Below are positions 15,296-23,262 of a stretch of DNA of 41,143 nt, piece after piece. The DNA is taken from NCBI GenBank assembly GCA_005776945.1, contig SXOB01000002.1:1-41143 (forward strand), read 5' to 3'. Source of the DNA: Pseudomonadota bacterium. Its GTDB lineage: Bacteria; Myxococcota_A; UBA796; GCA-2862545. Made by a program: the position numbers and the translations under genes. The notes below the pieces were generated by a model, which did no database searches, was not told the origin of the DNA, and was given only the letters and a program-made list of their open reading frames with translations. The first letter of the stretch is position 1. Each line of letters begins with the position of its first letter.

Positions 15296-15828
15296 GGCTT
15301 CACTTCGTGGAGATGGGCCGCCAACCATGCCCGCGCGAAGCGCAGGTCGTTGCCAACGGTGCTCTTGGGAAGGTCGAGCAGTTCACCGATCTCCGCCTCG
15401 GTCAGGCCGGCGTACAAGGCGTACCGGGCCACATTCGCCCTCCGGTCGCCGTGGCGAACTCGGTCGGCCGGGTCCCCCGCCGCGAGGCGATCGAGCAACC
15501 GATCGACGTCGACGAGCACCTGCGGGTCCTCATCGAACAGCCCTGGCGCGTCGAGCAGATCGACGCGGCGACGGCCTTCGGGCCGACGGGCCGCGCGGCG
15601 CCGTCGGGCGTGATCGACAAGCGCGCGACGCATGTGCAGGACCGCCGCAGCAAGCACCTGGCGGGGGTCCTGGCGCGCCGTCTCGGAGAGGTCGCCGACG
15701 AGCAGTCGGCCCCAAGCGACGTGGACGAGGTCGCAACTCTCCATCGTGTGGTCGACCCGCTCGCGGCGCAGGAGCGAGCGGGCGGTGCGCCGAAGCTCGT
15801 CGTAGATGTCGGCCAGGTCCGCGTCCAC
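15292..15828 (-). CDS. ECF-type sigma-70 factor, kinase-associated class
   Basis: 178 residues from the GTG at 15828, which has GGGGGAGG at optimal spacing; a GTG at 15834 in the same frame overlaps that Shine-Dalgarno. Region 2 is ADIYDELRRTARSLLRRE and LHMRRALVDHARRRRA; region 4 is GLTEAEIGELLDLPKSTVGNDLRFARAWL, a helix-turn-helix. The layout matches the Sigma70_ECF subfamily (PF07638) that is found next to Ser/Thr kinases instead of anti-sigma factors. Its stop overlaps the kinase start by four bases. It likely directs RNA polymerase to a stress or envelope regulon. Confidence 0.9.
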   Translation of the reverse strand: MDADLADIYDELRRTARSLLRRERVDHTMESCDLVHVAWGRLLVGDLSETARQDPRQVLAAAVLHMRRALVDHARRRRAARRPEGRRRVDLLDAPGLFDEDPQVLVDVDRLLDRLAAGDPADRVRHGDRRANVARYALYAGLTEAEIGELLDLPKSTVGNDLRFARAWLAAHLHEVKP

Positions 15829-15908
15829 GGTCACCTCCCCCCGTGCAGCGCAAGAAGGGTCGTTGATGACCTACCCCGTCTCCACCACGCAGGACGATAG
15901 TCGCGATC

Positions 15909-16673
15909 GTGCACAGTTTGCGCCACTTGCCCCGTGCTGCCCGCGCCATCGCGACCGGCCCCCACCTCGCGATCTGGATGGCCCTGCCAGCGACCGTCAA
16001 CGCATCCTTGCTCGCGTTGGCCCTCGGCTACAGTTGGGGTCGCCTGGCCAGTGTCCAGCCGCCAGAGGGCTGGCTGGGGACGATCGGCGCCTACGCCTGG
16101 CCGATAGCGCTCGCCCTCGCGCTCTTCCTCGCGATCTACCTGGCCTCTGGCCTCGTCGCGTCTCCGTTCTGGGACCGTCTCACCGAACGCTACGAGGAGG
16201 ACCTCAGCGGTCACCCCTTCGACCGGCGCGGGGGCCTGTGGCTCGGCGACCTGGCCCGAAGCGCGCTCCACACGGCGCTGTCGTTCGCCCTTTGGTTGAC
16301 CTTTCAACTCGTGCTCCTGCCGCTGCAACTCCTCCCCGTGGTCGGCGGGCTCGTCGAAATCACCCTTGGCTTCGGCGGCACGGCCTTGTTCGCGGCCCGC
16401 GAACTTCTCGACCCTGCGCTGACGCGCCGACGCGTCCGCTACCTCGACAAATGGCGCACGGTTTGGGCTCACAAACGCGAGTTGTTCTGGCTCGGCGCAG
16501 CCACCGTGCTGCTCTGCTGGGTGCCGTTATTCAACTTCGTCTTCCTGCCCGTTGCGCTGGCCGCCGGCACGAGCTGGTGGGTCGAAGCCGAGCGCAGGGG
16601 CATCAGACCGGGGGCGGTCCGCGCTGGGGGCCACGATCTTCCAGCCGCTGCAGGCGCTGGTCGATATCCATGA
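15909..16673 (+). CDS. EI24/CysZ-family integral membrane protein
   Basis: 254 residues from a GTG start. There are four main hydrophobic regions (~20-42, 62-86, 115-160, 198-222). Residues ~80-115 contain the family-like LVASPFWDRLTERYEEDLSG. Later come LVEITLGFGGTALFAARELLDPALTRRR and WVPLFNFVFLPVALAAGTSWW, typical of PF07264 proteins. CysZ members carry sulfate into the cell; the substrate here is unproven. It is divergent from the sigma-kinase operon with 80 bp between. The last 71 bp overlap the convergent small membrane protein gene. Confidence 0.85.
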   Translation: MHSLRHLPRAARAIATGPHLAIWMALPATVNASLLALALGYSWGRLASVQPPEGWLGTIGAYAWPIALALALFLAIYLASGLVASPFWDRLTERYEEDLSGHPFDRRGGLWLGDLARSALHTALSFALWLTFQLVLLPLQLLPVVGGLVEITLGFGGTALFAARELLDPALTRRRVRYLDKWRTVWAHKRELFWLGAATVLLCWVPLFNFVFLPVALAAGTSWWVEAERRGIRPGAVRAGGHDLPAAAGAGRYP

Positions 16674-16866
16674 TCGTCTGAAAGCCGAAGGTCGCGCCGG
16701 TGAACAGAGCGCATTGTTGGGCCCAATTGAAGACGACGCCCGCAATGTCCCAGGATCCCAACACGAGCAGGATCGCCGCGGCGCCGCTGAAGGACACCGA
16801 GCAACAGAAGAATGTCCACGTGGACAGCTTCAGGGCCGACGACAACACCCGACCTCCACTTCGCAT
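16603..16866 (-). CDS. Small Cys-containing membrane protein, last gene of MNIO operon
   Basis: 87 residues. Two hydrophobic segments (~15-40 and ~42-62) contain FFCCS and QQCAL. They are followed by a charged helical tail, MDIDQRLQRLEDRGPQ. The ATG directly follows the TAG of the MNIO partner gene (TAGATG), so translation is very likely coupled. Its position suggests it is either an accessory membrane protein or the peptide substrate of the MNIO enzyme; known MNIO substrates are small proteins rich in Cys, and this one has only three. No family was recognised. The 3' end overlaps the convergent EI24 gene by 71 bp. Confidence 0.65.
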   Translation of the reverse strand: MRSGGRVLSSALKLSTWTFFCCSVSFSGAAAILLVLGSWDIAGVVFNWAQQCALFTGATFGFQTIMDIDQRLQRLEDRGPQRGPPPV

Positions 16867-17670
16867 CTAAGTCGTTCCGTCCCTAGCGTGGAGCCAGCCT
16901 GCGGCGAGCGCATCGTCGAGCACTTCGGCGGCTTCCTGCTCGGAAAGGTCGTAGAGGGCGAGCCCAGCGACAAGTTCCGCCCGTGTCGCCGAACCGTCGA
17001 GCGACCGCAACCACGTGGCGACCGTGTCGCCGAGCACCTCGACAGTGGCGCCGTTCGGCCGGCCCACGACGGCAGCCGTCTCCAGCCCCGGCCCAAGCCC
17101 AGCACACGCGGGTGGGCGTCGCTCGGGGTGGCGCAGCGCCTCGACCGGATCTCCCACCCAGGTCGCGAGTTCCTGCCAGGCAGCCACCGCGCCTACCGGC
17201 AGGTCCAAAAGCACACATGCGCGCGACAGGGCCAACCCCGAGCCTCCATTCCCGGGGCGGAGGCGCTGAGCCTCCAGGGAGGCCGTCTCGATTTTCACGA
17301 CCGCGGCGGCACGCGGGTCCGCAGACGCCGAGGCCCGCGCCGACAACCACCGTCCAAATTCGTCGGCGGCAACACCTCGACCCTCGACGACGCATTCCAT
17401 TTCGGCCGACGACAGAAAGCGCCGCAGGTCGACCCCAACAAGCCACACCGCAGAGACCGGGAACGCCGGAATCAGCGCTGCGAGCAGGTTCGTCGCGCGA
17501 CCGCCTTCCAGTGCAACGGCGCGTGGGTCGAGGCCGGCGAGCCATCCCCGCTCCTTCGCCGTCAAGTCGCGGCCGGCCAGGGCGGCGCCAGGGTCCCTCC
17601 AGACCTGCGCCGCGAAGGCCTCGTCGACGATCATCCGATGCCAGGTGGCAGCGACGACGCGGACCGTCAT
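16867..17670 (-). CDS. MNIO partner protein with RRE-like (PqqD-fold) C-terminus
   Basis: 267 residues; the start was fixed by an ATGA overlap with the MNIO gene. The N-terminal half (WHRMIVDEAFAAQVWRDPGAALAG, LTAKERGWLAGLDPRAV, AALIPAFPVSAVWL) has the layout of the HvfC/BufC/MbnC-type partners of MNIO enzymes. The last ~70 residues (GDTVATWLRSLDG, ATRAELVAGLALYDLSEQEA, AEVLDDALAAGWL) match the winged-helix pattern of PqqD and RiPP recognition elements, which bind leader peptides. Inference: it recruits a peptide substrate to the MNIO enzyme. The immediate neighbour and the match in architecture support this; the substrate is unknown. Confidence 0.75.
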   Translation of the reverse strand: MTVRVVAATWHRMIVDEAFAAQVWRDPGAALAGRDLTAKERGWLAGLDPRAVALEGGRATNLLAALIPAFPVSAVWLVGVDLRRFLSSAEMECVVEGRGVAADEFGRWLSARASASADPRAAAVVKIETASLEAQRLRPGNGGSGLALSRACVLLDLPVGAVAAWQELATWVGDPVEALRHPERRPPACAGLGPGLETAAVVGRPNGATVEVLGDTVATWLRSLDGSATRAELVAGLALYDLSEQEAAEVLDDALAAGWLHARDGTT

Positions 17671-18527
17671 CGAGCGTCCCACGCGGCCCGGATCCGGTCG
17701 GCCGCGGGCGCCACGTCGGCCAGCGCGTTCCGCTCGCACTCGAAGACGACCGCGCGGAGGTTGCGGCAGCGCGCGAGGAAGGTCTCGAACAGCGTCCAGG
17801 TCTCTGGCAGCAGCTCGGGGCCGTGGTCGTCGTCCACCCACGCAAAGCCGTCGGTGAGGCGCTCAGTACCCCCGGCGACATGGAGCTCGATGACGCGGTC
17901 GAAGTCGAAGCCGTCGAGGCCGTCGGTCGCCTTCCGACCCGTTTGCCGCTGGTAGATCGCGAGATGGGCGACGTCGACGAGCAGGCCCGTGTCCCCCGCG
18001 TCCGCGACCCTCGAGAAGAAGTCGAGCAGGTGCAGGTCGCCGAGGAACGCGACGCCCGGAGGGTTCTCGGGAAGGACCTCCAGACCCGAGAGTTCGCGGA
18101 GGCGCGCGATACCATCGGCCATTGGCGCCACGGCGTCCGCGCACAGAATCGGCGGCAGAAGGTGGAGTTGGCCCGGCGCTCGGCGGCCGAAGTGCCAACT
18201 GCCGGCGTCGCCACAAATCCACGCCGGTCGGAGGACGTCCCGGACGGCCAAGAAGCCTTCCACCCATTCGGCGTCGAAATCGTCGGGGTCGTCGAGGTTC
18301 AGGTCGAGGAAGTGGAGCGTCGTTGGAAGTCCCTTGGCGGCCCAGCTGCGCGCGGTGCCGTCGAGCCCGCGGGCGACCTCGACACCGACCTCGAGGAACT
18401 CGGCGTGGCCGGGCCACGCCCGCATCTCGAACGGGTCAAGGCCCCCGCTCACCTCGTGGGCACCGAACTCCGTGGAGACGCCCATGCCAAGCCTGGGCAG
18501 GTGACGGCGCCGTTCGGCGAAGCTCAT
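17667..18527 (-). CDS. MNIO (DUF692) multinuclear non-heme iron oxidative enzyme
   Basis: 286 residues, a TIM-barrel of the MNIO family (MbnB, HvfB/BufB and relatives). Probable metal ligands are visible in order: H72 (TLHFLDLN), E154-N155 (LPENPP), D185 and H188 (GLLVDVAHL, where many homologues have DVNN), H216 (IELHVAGG), D234-H235 (DDDHG) and E263 (VFECERN). Family members use two or three irons to modify Cys, Asp or other residues in small peptides, for example making oxazolone/thioamide or thiooxazole groups. Both ends overlap neighbours as ATGA, which places it firmly in the operon between a glycosyltransferase and its partner protein. No classical Cys-rich precursor lies next to it. 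Confidence 0.87.
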   Translation of the reverse strand: MSFAERRRHLPRLGMGVSTEFGAHEVSGGLDPFEMRAWPGHAEFLEVGVEVARGLDGTARSWAAKGLPTTLHFLDLNLDDPDDFDAEWVEGFLAVRDVLRPAWICGDAGSWHFGRRAPGQLHLLPPILCADAVAPMADGIARLRELSGLEVLPENPPGVAFLGDLHLLDFFSRVADAGDTGLLVDVAHLAIYQRQTGRKATDGLDGFDFDRVIELHVAGGTERLTDGFAWVDDDHGPELLPETWTLFETFLARCRNLRAVVFECERNALADVAPAADRIRAAWDAR

Positions 18528-19738
18528 CGGAGTCCCTTCCGGGCCGTCGCCTCCAGGACATCGAGCAACGCGGCGGCCGTGCGGCTGCGGTCGTAGTGTG
18601 CGCGCGCCTCCCGAGGCCCTGCCTTCGCCATCGCCCGGTAGGCACGCTTGTCGTCGCGCAGGGCCCGCGCGCCGGCGGCAAGCGCGTCGGGGTCCCCCGG
18701 CGGAACAATGCGCCCCGCCCGAGCGCGCAACACGAGTTGTGCACCTTCGCCCTGGATGGCCGCCAACATCGGAATGCCCATGGCCATCGACTCGAAGATC
18801 TTCGACGGAATCACGGTCTCGAACACGGAGGACGGTCGGAGATGGACCAGGCTGACGTCGAGACAAGCCGTGACGGCCGGCACGTCGGCGTGGGGGATGG
18901 GCGGCCGAATCACAACGTTGGGCAGGCTCGCCGCCCGGGCCGTGATGTCGGCGGCCTCCGCGCCGTCCCCCATGAGTAGCCACGTGATTTCCGGCGTTCG
19001 ACGAGCCGCTTCGAGCACATTGGACAGACCATGGGCCATCCCCATCGTCCCGATGTAGCCGACCAAGAATGTGTCCTCGGCGATGCCCAACGCGGCGCGC
19101 GACGTCTTTGGTCGAGGCGCGAATCGGTCGCAGTCGACGCCGTTGCGGACGAGGTGAATCTTGTCGTCGGGGACTCCGCGTCGGACGAGGTCCTCGCGAA
19201 ACGCCTCGGTGACGACGACGATCGCGTCGGCGCGCGCGTAGAGGCCCAATTCGAACCGTTCGAGGGCCGCCAACGTCCGGGTCCCCATGCCGACGCCCAC
19301 CGCCGGAATGGACGCCGGCCACAGGTCGCGGACCTCGAACACCCAAGGCCGGTCGCGCAGTCGGGCCAGCGCCCAACCTTGCATGGCGGTCACGAGCGGC
19401 GGACTCGTGGCCAGGATGACGTCGAATGGCGCATAGCGCCAAAACCACGCCGTCCCCGAGCCTGCAAGCGAAAGGTAGTCGAGGCTGCGGCGGACCCGAC
19501 CGGTGTTCGGGGCGACGAAGCTCCACACGCGAAGCACGAGGACGCCTTCGATCCACTCCTCCACCCAAGGGGCGTTTCGGTACCCGGGGAACACGCGGCC
19601 CCGCGGGTGGTTCGGCGCGCTCGTCACGACCGTCACCTGATGCCCGGCTCGCACCCACGCCGCGGCGTGTTCGAGTCCCCGGATGCTTGGGGCCGCGACC
19701 TCGGGGTGAAACTTGTCCGAAAGCAGCAAGATGTGCAC
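18524..19738 (-). CDS. GT4-family glycosyltransferase, WbuB-like
   Basis: 404 residues from a GTG. The N-terminal Rossmann domain starts LLLSDKFHPEVAAPSIRG and has VTVVTSAPNHPRGRVFPGY, the usual opening of WbuB-type sugar transferases. FEVRDLWPASI and LVRNGVDCDRFAP lead into the C-terminal nucleotide-sugar domain with VGYIGTMGMAHGL, LMGDGAE and the ExE-like VFETVIPSKIFESMAMG motif. It should transfer an N-acetyl amino sugar from a nucleotide sugar onto a lipid-linked or surface glycan. It starts eight bases after the GH31 stop and overlaps the MNIO start by four. Confidence 0.9.
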   Translation of the reverse strand: MHILLLSDKFHPEVAAPSIRGLEHAAAWVRAGHQVTVVTSAPNHPRGRVFPGYRNAPWVEEWIEGVLVLRVWSFVAPNTGRVRRSLDYLSLAGSGTAWFWRYAPFDVILATSPPLVTAMQGWALARLRDRPWVFEVRDLWPASIPAVGVGMGTRTLAALERFELGLYARADAIVVVTEAFREDLVRRGVPDDKIHLVRNGVDCDRFAPRPKTSRAALGIAEDTFLVGYIGTMGMAHGLSNVLEAARRTPEITWLLMGDGAEAADITARAASLPNVVIRPPIPHADVPAVTACLDVSLVHLRPSSVFETVIPSKIFESMAMGIPMLAAIQGEGAQLVLRARAGRIVPPGDPDALAAGARALRDDKRAYRAMAKAGPREARAHYDRSRTAAALLDVLEATARKGLR

Positions 19739-19746
19739 GCCGCCCG

Positions 19747-22083
19747 CTACCGCGTCACCACCACCGAAGCCGCTCCTGGCGGCACTGCGATGGCCGTGAG
19801 CCAGGGGTCGGCGCGGAATCCCTCGGCCCCCCCGTCACCCGCAACGAGTCCGACGCCATCGATGGCGACGACCGACGCGGACACGCCCACCAATTCGATG
19901 ACGCCGTCGCCTTGCCACGTCGTGCCCGGCGTCAGGGCAATCCGCACGTCGACGCCGTCGTCTTCGACGCTCCAAGCCGTACCGTCCGCGGCCGTGAACG
20001 ACGCCCCGTCCTTGGGGACGATGCGGACGGTCAGGGGACCGGGGTCGCTTGCCAGCGTGTCGATCGACAGGTCTGACGTAGCCACGATGCCGTCGATGGT
20101 GTCGCGCAGCATCGGCACGATCGCGCCCGGTCCAACAAATACGGGAACGGCGCCGAGGGGCGCATCGACGACGACCGAACCGCGGACCGAAGGCCCGCCG
20201 GCCCACGGCCACCATTCGCCGTCCGGCAGGTCGATCGCGCGGGTGGTCAGGCCAGCATCGACCACCGGAGCGACGAGCACCGCGGGTCCAAGCAGCCAGA
20301 CATCCGACGGGTGGACCCCCAATTCGGGGTGGGCGAGGCCAAGGGCAACCATGGGAGGACGGCCACCCGCCGCCGCTTGGACGGTCAGCGCTCGGAAGTA
20401 GGGGAAGAGCCGGAGGTGGGTGCGGGCGGCGTCGCGGTAGAGGTCGAGCACGTCGGCCGACCCCTCCCAGGGCAAGGTTGACGCCCCATTGCCCACCTGC
20501 ATGAAGGGCATCCAGGTGCTCGCGCCAAACCAGCGAACGAAGGCCTCGTCGTTGGCCGGCGCATCGCGGTACCCGCCCGTGTCCGACGCGTAGTAGGGAA
20601 AGCCACTTGCAGCGAGCGAGAGGCCACCCGCTACGGCCGCCGGCAGGCCTCCGACGGCGCCCGTGTCGCCTTTGGGATCTCCCATCCGCGACATGTCGGC
20701 ATCGAGGTCCCCGGGCCAAATCACCGGCGCCAACGTCTGCCCACCCCACGTCGACGCCCGGCACAACAGGAAGGCCCCGCCAGGGACGGAGTCTGCGTAG
20801 GGGGCATGGTAAAGCAAGGGGTAGAGCTTGTGCATCGTCGACTCGTCAGAGCCGTCCGAGAACGCCCACGGGACGCGCAGGCCGTTGATGCCAAGCGCGA
20901 TGTCCTCCCCATAGTCGAGCTTGTACCCTGCAATGCCGAGCGCGCCGTAGGTCTCCGCCAACCAGGCCCGCCATCCGTCCTGTGCCGCAGGATTCGTGAA
21001 ATCGATGGGGTGGCTCCAATCGTTGAGAACAAAGGGCGGCACCACGGGCGGGAACCAGCCCGCAGCCTCGGCCTCCGCGTGCCGTTCCCCGGCATCCTGG
21101 GGGTCCACGTAGGGCGTGTGCCATAGGGCCACCGGAAACCCCAGATTCGACGCGTGGGCCATCATGCCCGTGGGGTCAGGAAAGGCGACGGGGTCGAAGT
21201 CGAAGGTGTTGACGCCACTCGCGTAGGGGCGATCGATCCAGACGCCCGAGGTCGCGAGGTCGAGGTCGCGAATCGTCTGGAGATCAGCCTCAAACTGGTC
21301 CTGGTCGACATTTTCGTCGCGCCAGATCAACGGCCCGTGGGCAAACTCCGGAGGCAGCCCGGGCAGCCCCGTCAGCTCCCAATAGACGGAGGTCACGTCG
21401 GCGGGATGGGCGCTGGCGAACAAGTGGATGTCGAGGCCCTCGTCGAAGGCGCGTCCGGTCCCCACTTCGAATGCGACGCGGTCGTCCTCGCTCGCCGCGA
21501 CGTCGGCCACGATGGGATGTCTCGACGCAGCAAACAGGCCCCAGCCCTCCGTTCCGATGAGCAACGGAACCGGGACGTGAGCTTCGTTGGTGAAGGACTC
21601 GAGGGTCGCGTCGATTTCGAGCTGCAATGCCCGCCGCACGCCGCGCTGCTCGACGCGGTCGAAGGTCTCGCCCAGCCCGTAGAACGCCTCGCCTTCGCCG
21701 GCCTCGGCCTCAACGCGCCAGAATCCCGCGTCCGGGATGCCCGTCGCCGTCAGCCTCAGGCCCTGGCCATCTCCGGCGCTTGCCAACGGGGCCACGTGAA
21801 TCCAGCCGTCGCCAGCGGCCACCCGGAATCCACCATCCTCCGGAACGAACGGCCCTCGGCCTTCCCGCCAGAAGGGCTGCGTCCACCAGGTGTCGAACGA
21901 CGCCTCCTGCGGCGCGCCCGTCCCTACCTGGAATCCGGAGGCATGGAGCCGCGTGCGCACCTCGCCCTCGAAACGCCATTCCGCGACGCCGGAGTCGAAA
22001 TCCACGACCAGGCAAGCGCCGTCACAGTCACCGAATGCCGCCGGCGGCGGGGCTCCGCAGCCGAGGAGGAAAGGCCAGATCAC
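19747..22083 (-). CDS. GH31-family glycoside hydrolase lipoprotein
   Basis: 778 residues. The GTG start overlaps the SPFH stop as GTGA. MIWPFLLGC is a very short lipoprotein signal with a good LLGC lipobox. The catalytic barrel has FYGLGETFDR, SGVWIDRPY, AGYKLDYGEDI (nucleophile Asp ~390) and VIWPGDLDADM (candidate acid/base Asp ~459), then YYASDTGGY. GH31 enzymes cleave alpha-glucosides, alpha-xylosides or related sugars; the exact substrate cannot be read. The last ~150 residues are beta-sandwich domains (LGPAVLVAPVVDAG, MLRDTIDG...). It probably works in the periplasm or on the surface and may trim the glycan made with the adjacent GT4 enzyme. Confidence 0.9.
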   Translation of the reverse strand: MIWPFLLGCGAPPPAAFGDCDGACLVVDFDSGVAEWRFEGEVRTRLHASGFQVGTGAPQEASFDTWWTQPFWREGRGPFVPEDGGFRVAAGDGWIHVAPLASAGDGQGLRLTATGIPDAGFWRVEAEAGEGEAFYGLGETFDRVEQRGVRRALQLEIDATLESFTNEAHVPVPLLIGTEGWGLFAASRHPIVADVAASEDDRVAFEVGTGRAFDEGLDIHLFASAHPADVTSVYWELTGLPGLPPEFAHGPLIWRDENVDQDQFEADLQTIRDLDLATSGVWIDRPYASGVNTFDFDPVAFPDPTGMMAHASNLGFPVALWHTPYVDPQDAGERHAEAEAAGWFPPVVPPFVLNDWSHPIDFTNPAAQDGWRAWLAETYGALGIAGYKLDYGEDIALGINGLRVPWAFSDGSDESTMHKLYPLLYHAPYADSVPGGAFLLCRASTWGGQTLAPVIWPGDLDADMSRMGDPKGDTGAVGGLPAAVAGGLSLAASGFPYYASDTGGYRDAPANDEAFVRWFGASTWMPFMQVGNGASTLPWEGSADVLDLYRDAARTHLRLFPYFRALTVQAAAGGRPPMVALGLAHPELGVHPSDVWLLGPAVLVAPVVDAGLTTRAIDLPDGEWWPWAGGPSVRGSVVVDAPLGAVPVFVGPGAIVPMLRDTIDGIVATSDLSIDTLASDPGPLTVRIVPKDGASFTAADGTAWSVEDDGVDVRIALTPGTTWQGDGVIELVGVSASVVAIDGVGLVAGDGGAEGFRADPWLTAIAVPPGAASVVVTR

Positions 22084-23183
22084 GGCAACGGCGGCGGGGC
22101 CGGCGGAACCAGGTGGGCCACCTCTGGCACCTCACTCCACGCCTTCCAGGCCGGCCAGCCGGGCATCCAAAGGAGATGACGGCCGGCGCGATCCGCAGCG
22201 ACGCGTTGAGCGATCGCCGCGGGCTCCAGCTGGGCCTGGCCCGACGGTCCCGCGTAATGAAGGGTCGTCGACGGCAGCGGTGGCGGCACCGCCGGTGGCG
22301 CCGACGGCACCATGGCTCCGGCGACGGCGGCCCCAAGCTGCTGGCCGAGCCCCATCCCCACGCCAAGACCGGCACCGACGCCCCCGATGCCAGGGTTGGC
22401 GGCGGCGACGCCGATGGCTTCAGCGGCCTTCATCTTCGTGTACTGGTCGAGGTTGCCCAAGACCCCCATCTTGGTCCGGGTATCGAGTGCCTTTTCGACC
22501 TCCTCCGGCAACGTCAGGTTCTGGATGGCGAAGTCCGTCAGGGTCACGCCGTAGGCAGACTGGAACGACGGGTTGATCCGATCGCGCAGGCCGTCTCCGA
22601 GCTCCAGCGTGCGCGACGCCAGGTCGAGCACGCCGATGCCGGATTCGCCAAGCGCGTCCGCCAGGGCAGCGACGAGGCGGCGCTTGAGCTGGCCCGTGAC
22701 CTCGTCCTTGTCGAATTGGCCGTCCGTTCCGGCGAGCTGGCGCAGGAACACCGCCGGGTCCGTGACCCGGAACGCAAAGCTGCCGAAGCCGCGCAGCCGT
22801 ACAGGTCCGAACTCCGGATCGCGCAGCAGAATCGGGTTCGGCGTGCCCCAAGGGTTGTCGATGAACTGCGTCGTCGAAACGAAGAGAACGTCGCCCTTGT
22901 AGGGGTACTCGAGTTGGTATGCGATCGTCGAAAAGAACGACAAGATCGGCGTGTTCGGCGTCGACAGGTCGTACGCGCCGGGGCCAAAGACCTCCGACAG
23001 GCGCCCCTCGTTGACGAAGATCGCCGCCTGACCCTCACGGACGACCAACCGGCTGCCACTCGTGATCGCCCGGCCCATCACGGGGAAGCGCCAGAGCACG
23101 GTGTCATGCCGGTCGTCGACCCACTCGATCACCTCGAGGAATTGCGCCGCTGCGTGCGGCTTGAGGGCATCCCAGAGTCCCAT
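22080..23183 (-). CDS. SPFH-domain (YdjI-like, virion-core type) protein with C-terminal GYF_2 domain
   Basis: 367 residues. ATG 23183 is preceded by GGGGAGG; the open frame runs 15 codons further but without a better start. FLEVIEWVDDRHDTVLWRFP, LVVREGQAAIFVNEGRLSEVFGPG and WGTPNPILLRDPEFGPVRLRGFG are hallmark SPFH/YdjI sequences. A Gly/Ala-rich segment follows (~275-300). The last ~50 residues (LHYAGPSGQAQL, LLWMPGWPAWKAWSEVPEV) match the GYF_2 pattern, where many homologues carry a zinc ribbon. SPFH proteins scaffold membrane microdomains and respond to envelope stress. It is the first gene of the six-gene minus-strand run. Confidence 0.85.
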   Translation of the reverse strand: MGLWDALKPHAAAQFLEVIEWVDDRHDTVLWRFPVMGRAITSGSRLVVREGQAAIFVNEGRLSEVFGPGAYDLSTPNTPILSFFSTIAYQLEYPYKGDVLFVSTTQFIDNPWGTPNPILLRDPEFGPVRLRGFGSFAFRVTDPAVFLRQLAGTDGQFDKDEVTGQLKRRLVAALADALGESGIGVLDLASRTLELGDGLRDRINPSFQSAYGVTLTDFAIQNLTLPEEVEKALDTRTKMGVLGNLDQYTKMKAAEAIGVAAANPGIGGVGAGLGVGMGLGQQLGAAVAGAMVPSAPPAVPPPLPSTTLHYAGPSGQAQLEPAAIAQRVAADRAGRHLLWMPGWPAWKAWSEVPEVAHLVPPAPPPLP

Positions 23184-23262
23184 CCGACCTCCCCGTGTGG
23201 TTCGTGTCCGGCCGCGAAGTTGTTGCATTCGCGACCGCGACCCGCCCCGGCTAACCTGGGAT

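Noticed and set aside
16603..16866. Calling the 87-aa protein a definite MNIO precursor (bufferin-like)
   Set aside because: It has two membrane helices and only three Cys, unlike known Cys-rich precursors, so it was left as a candidate only.
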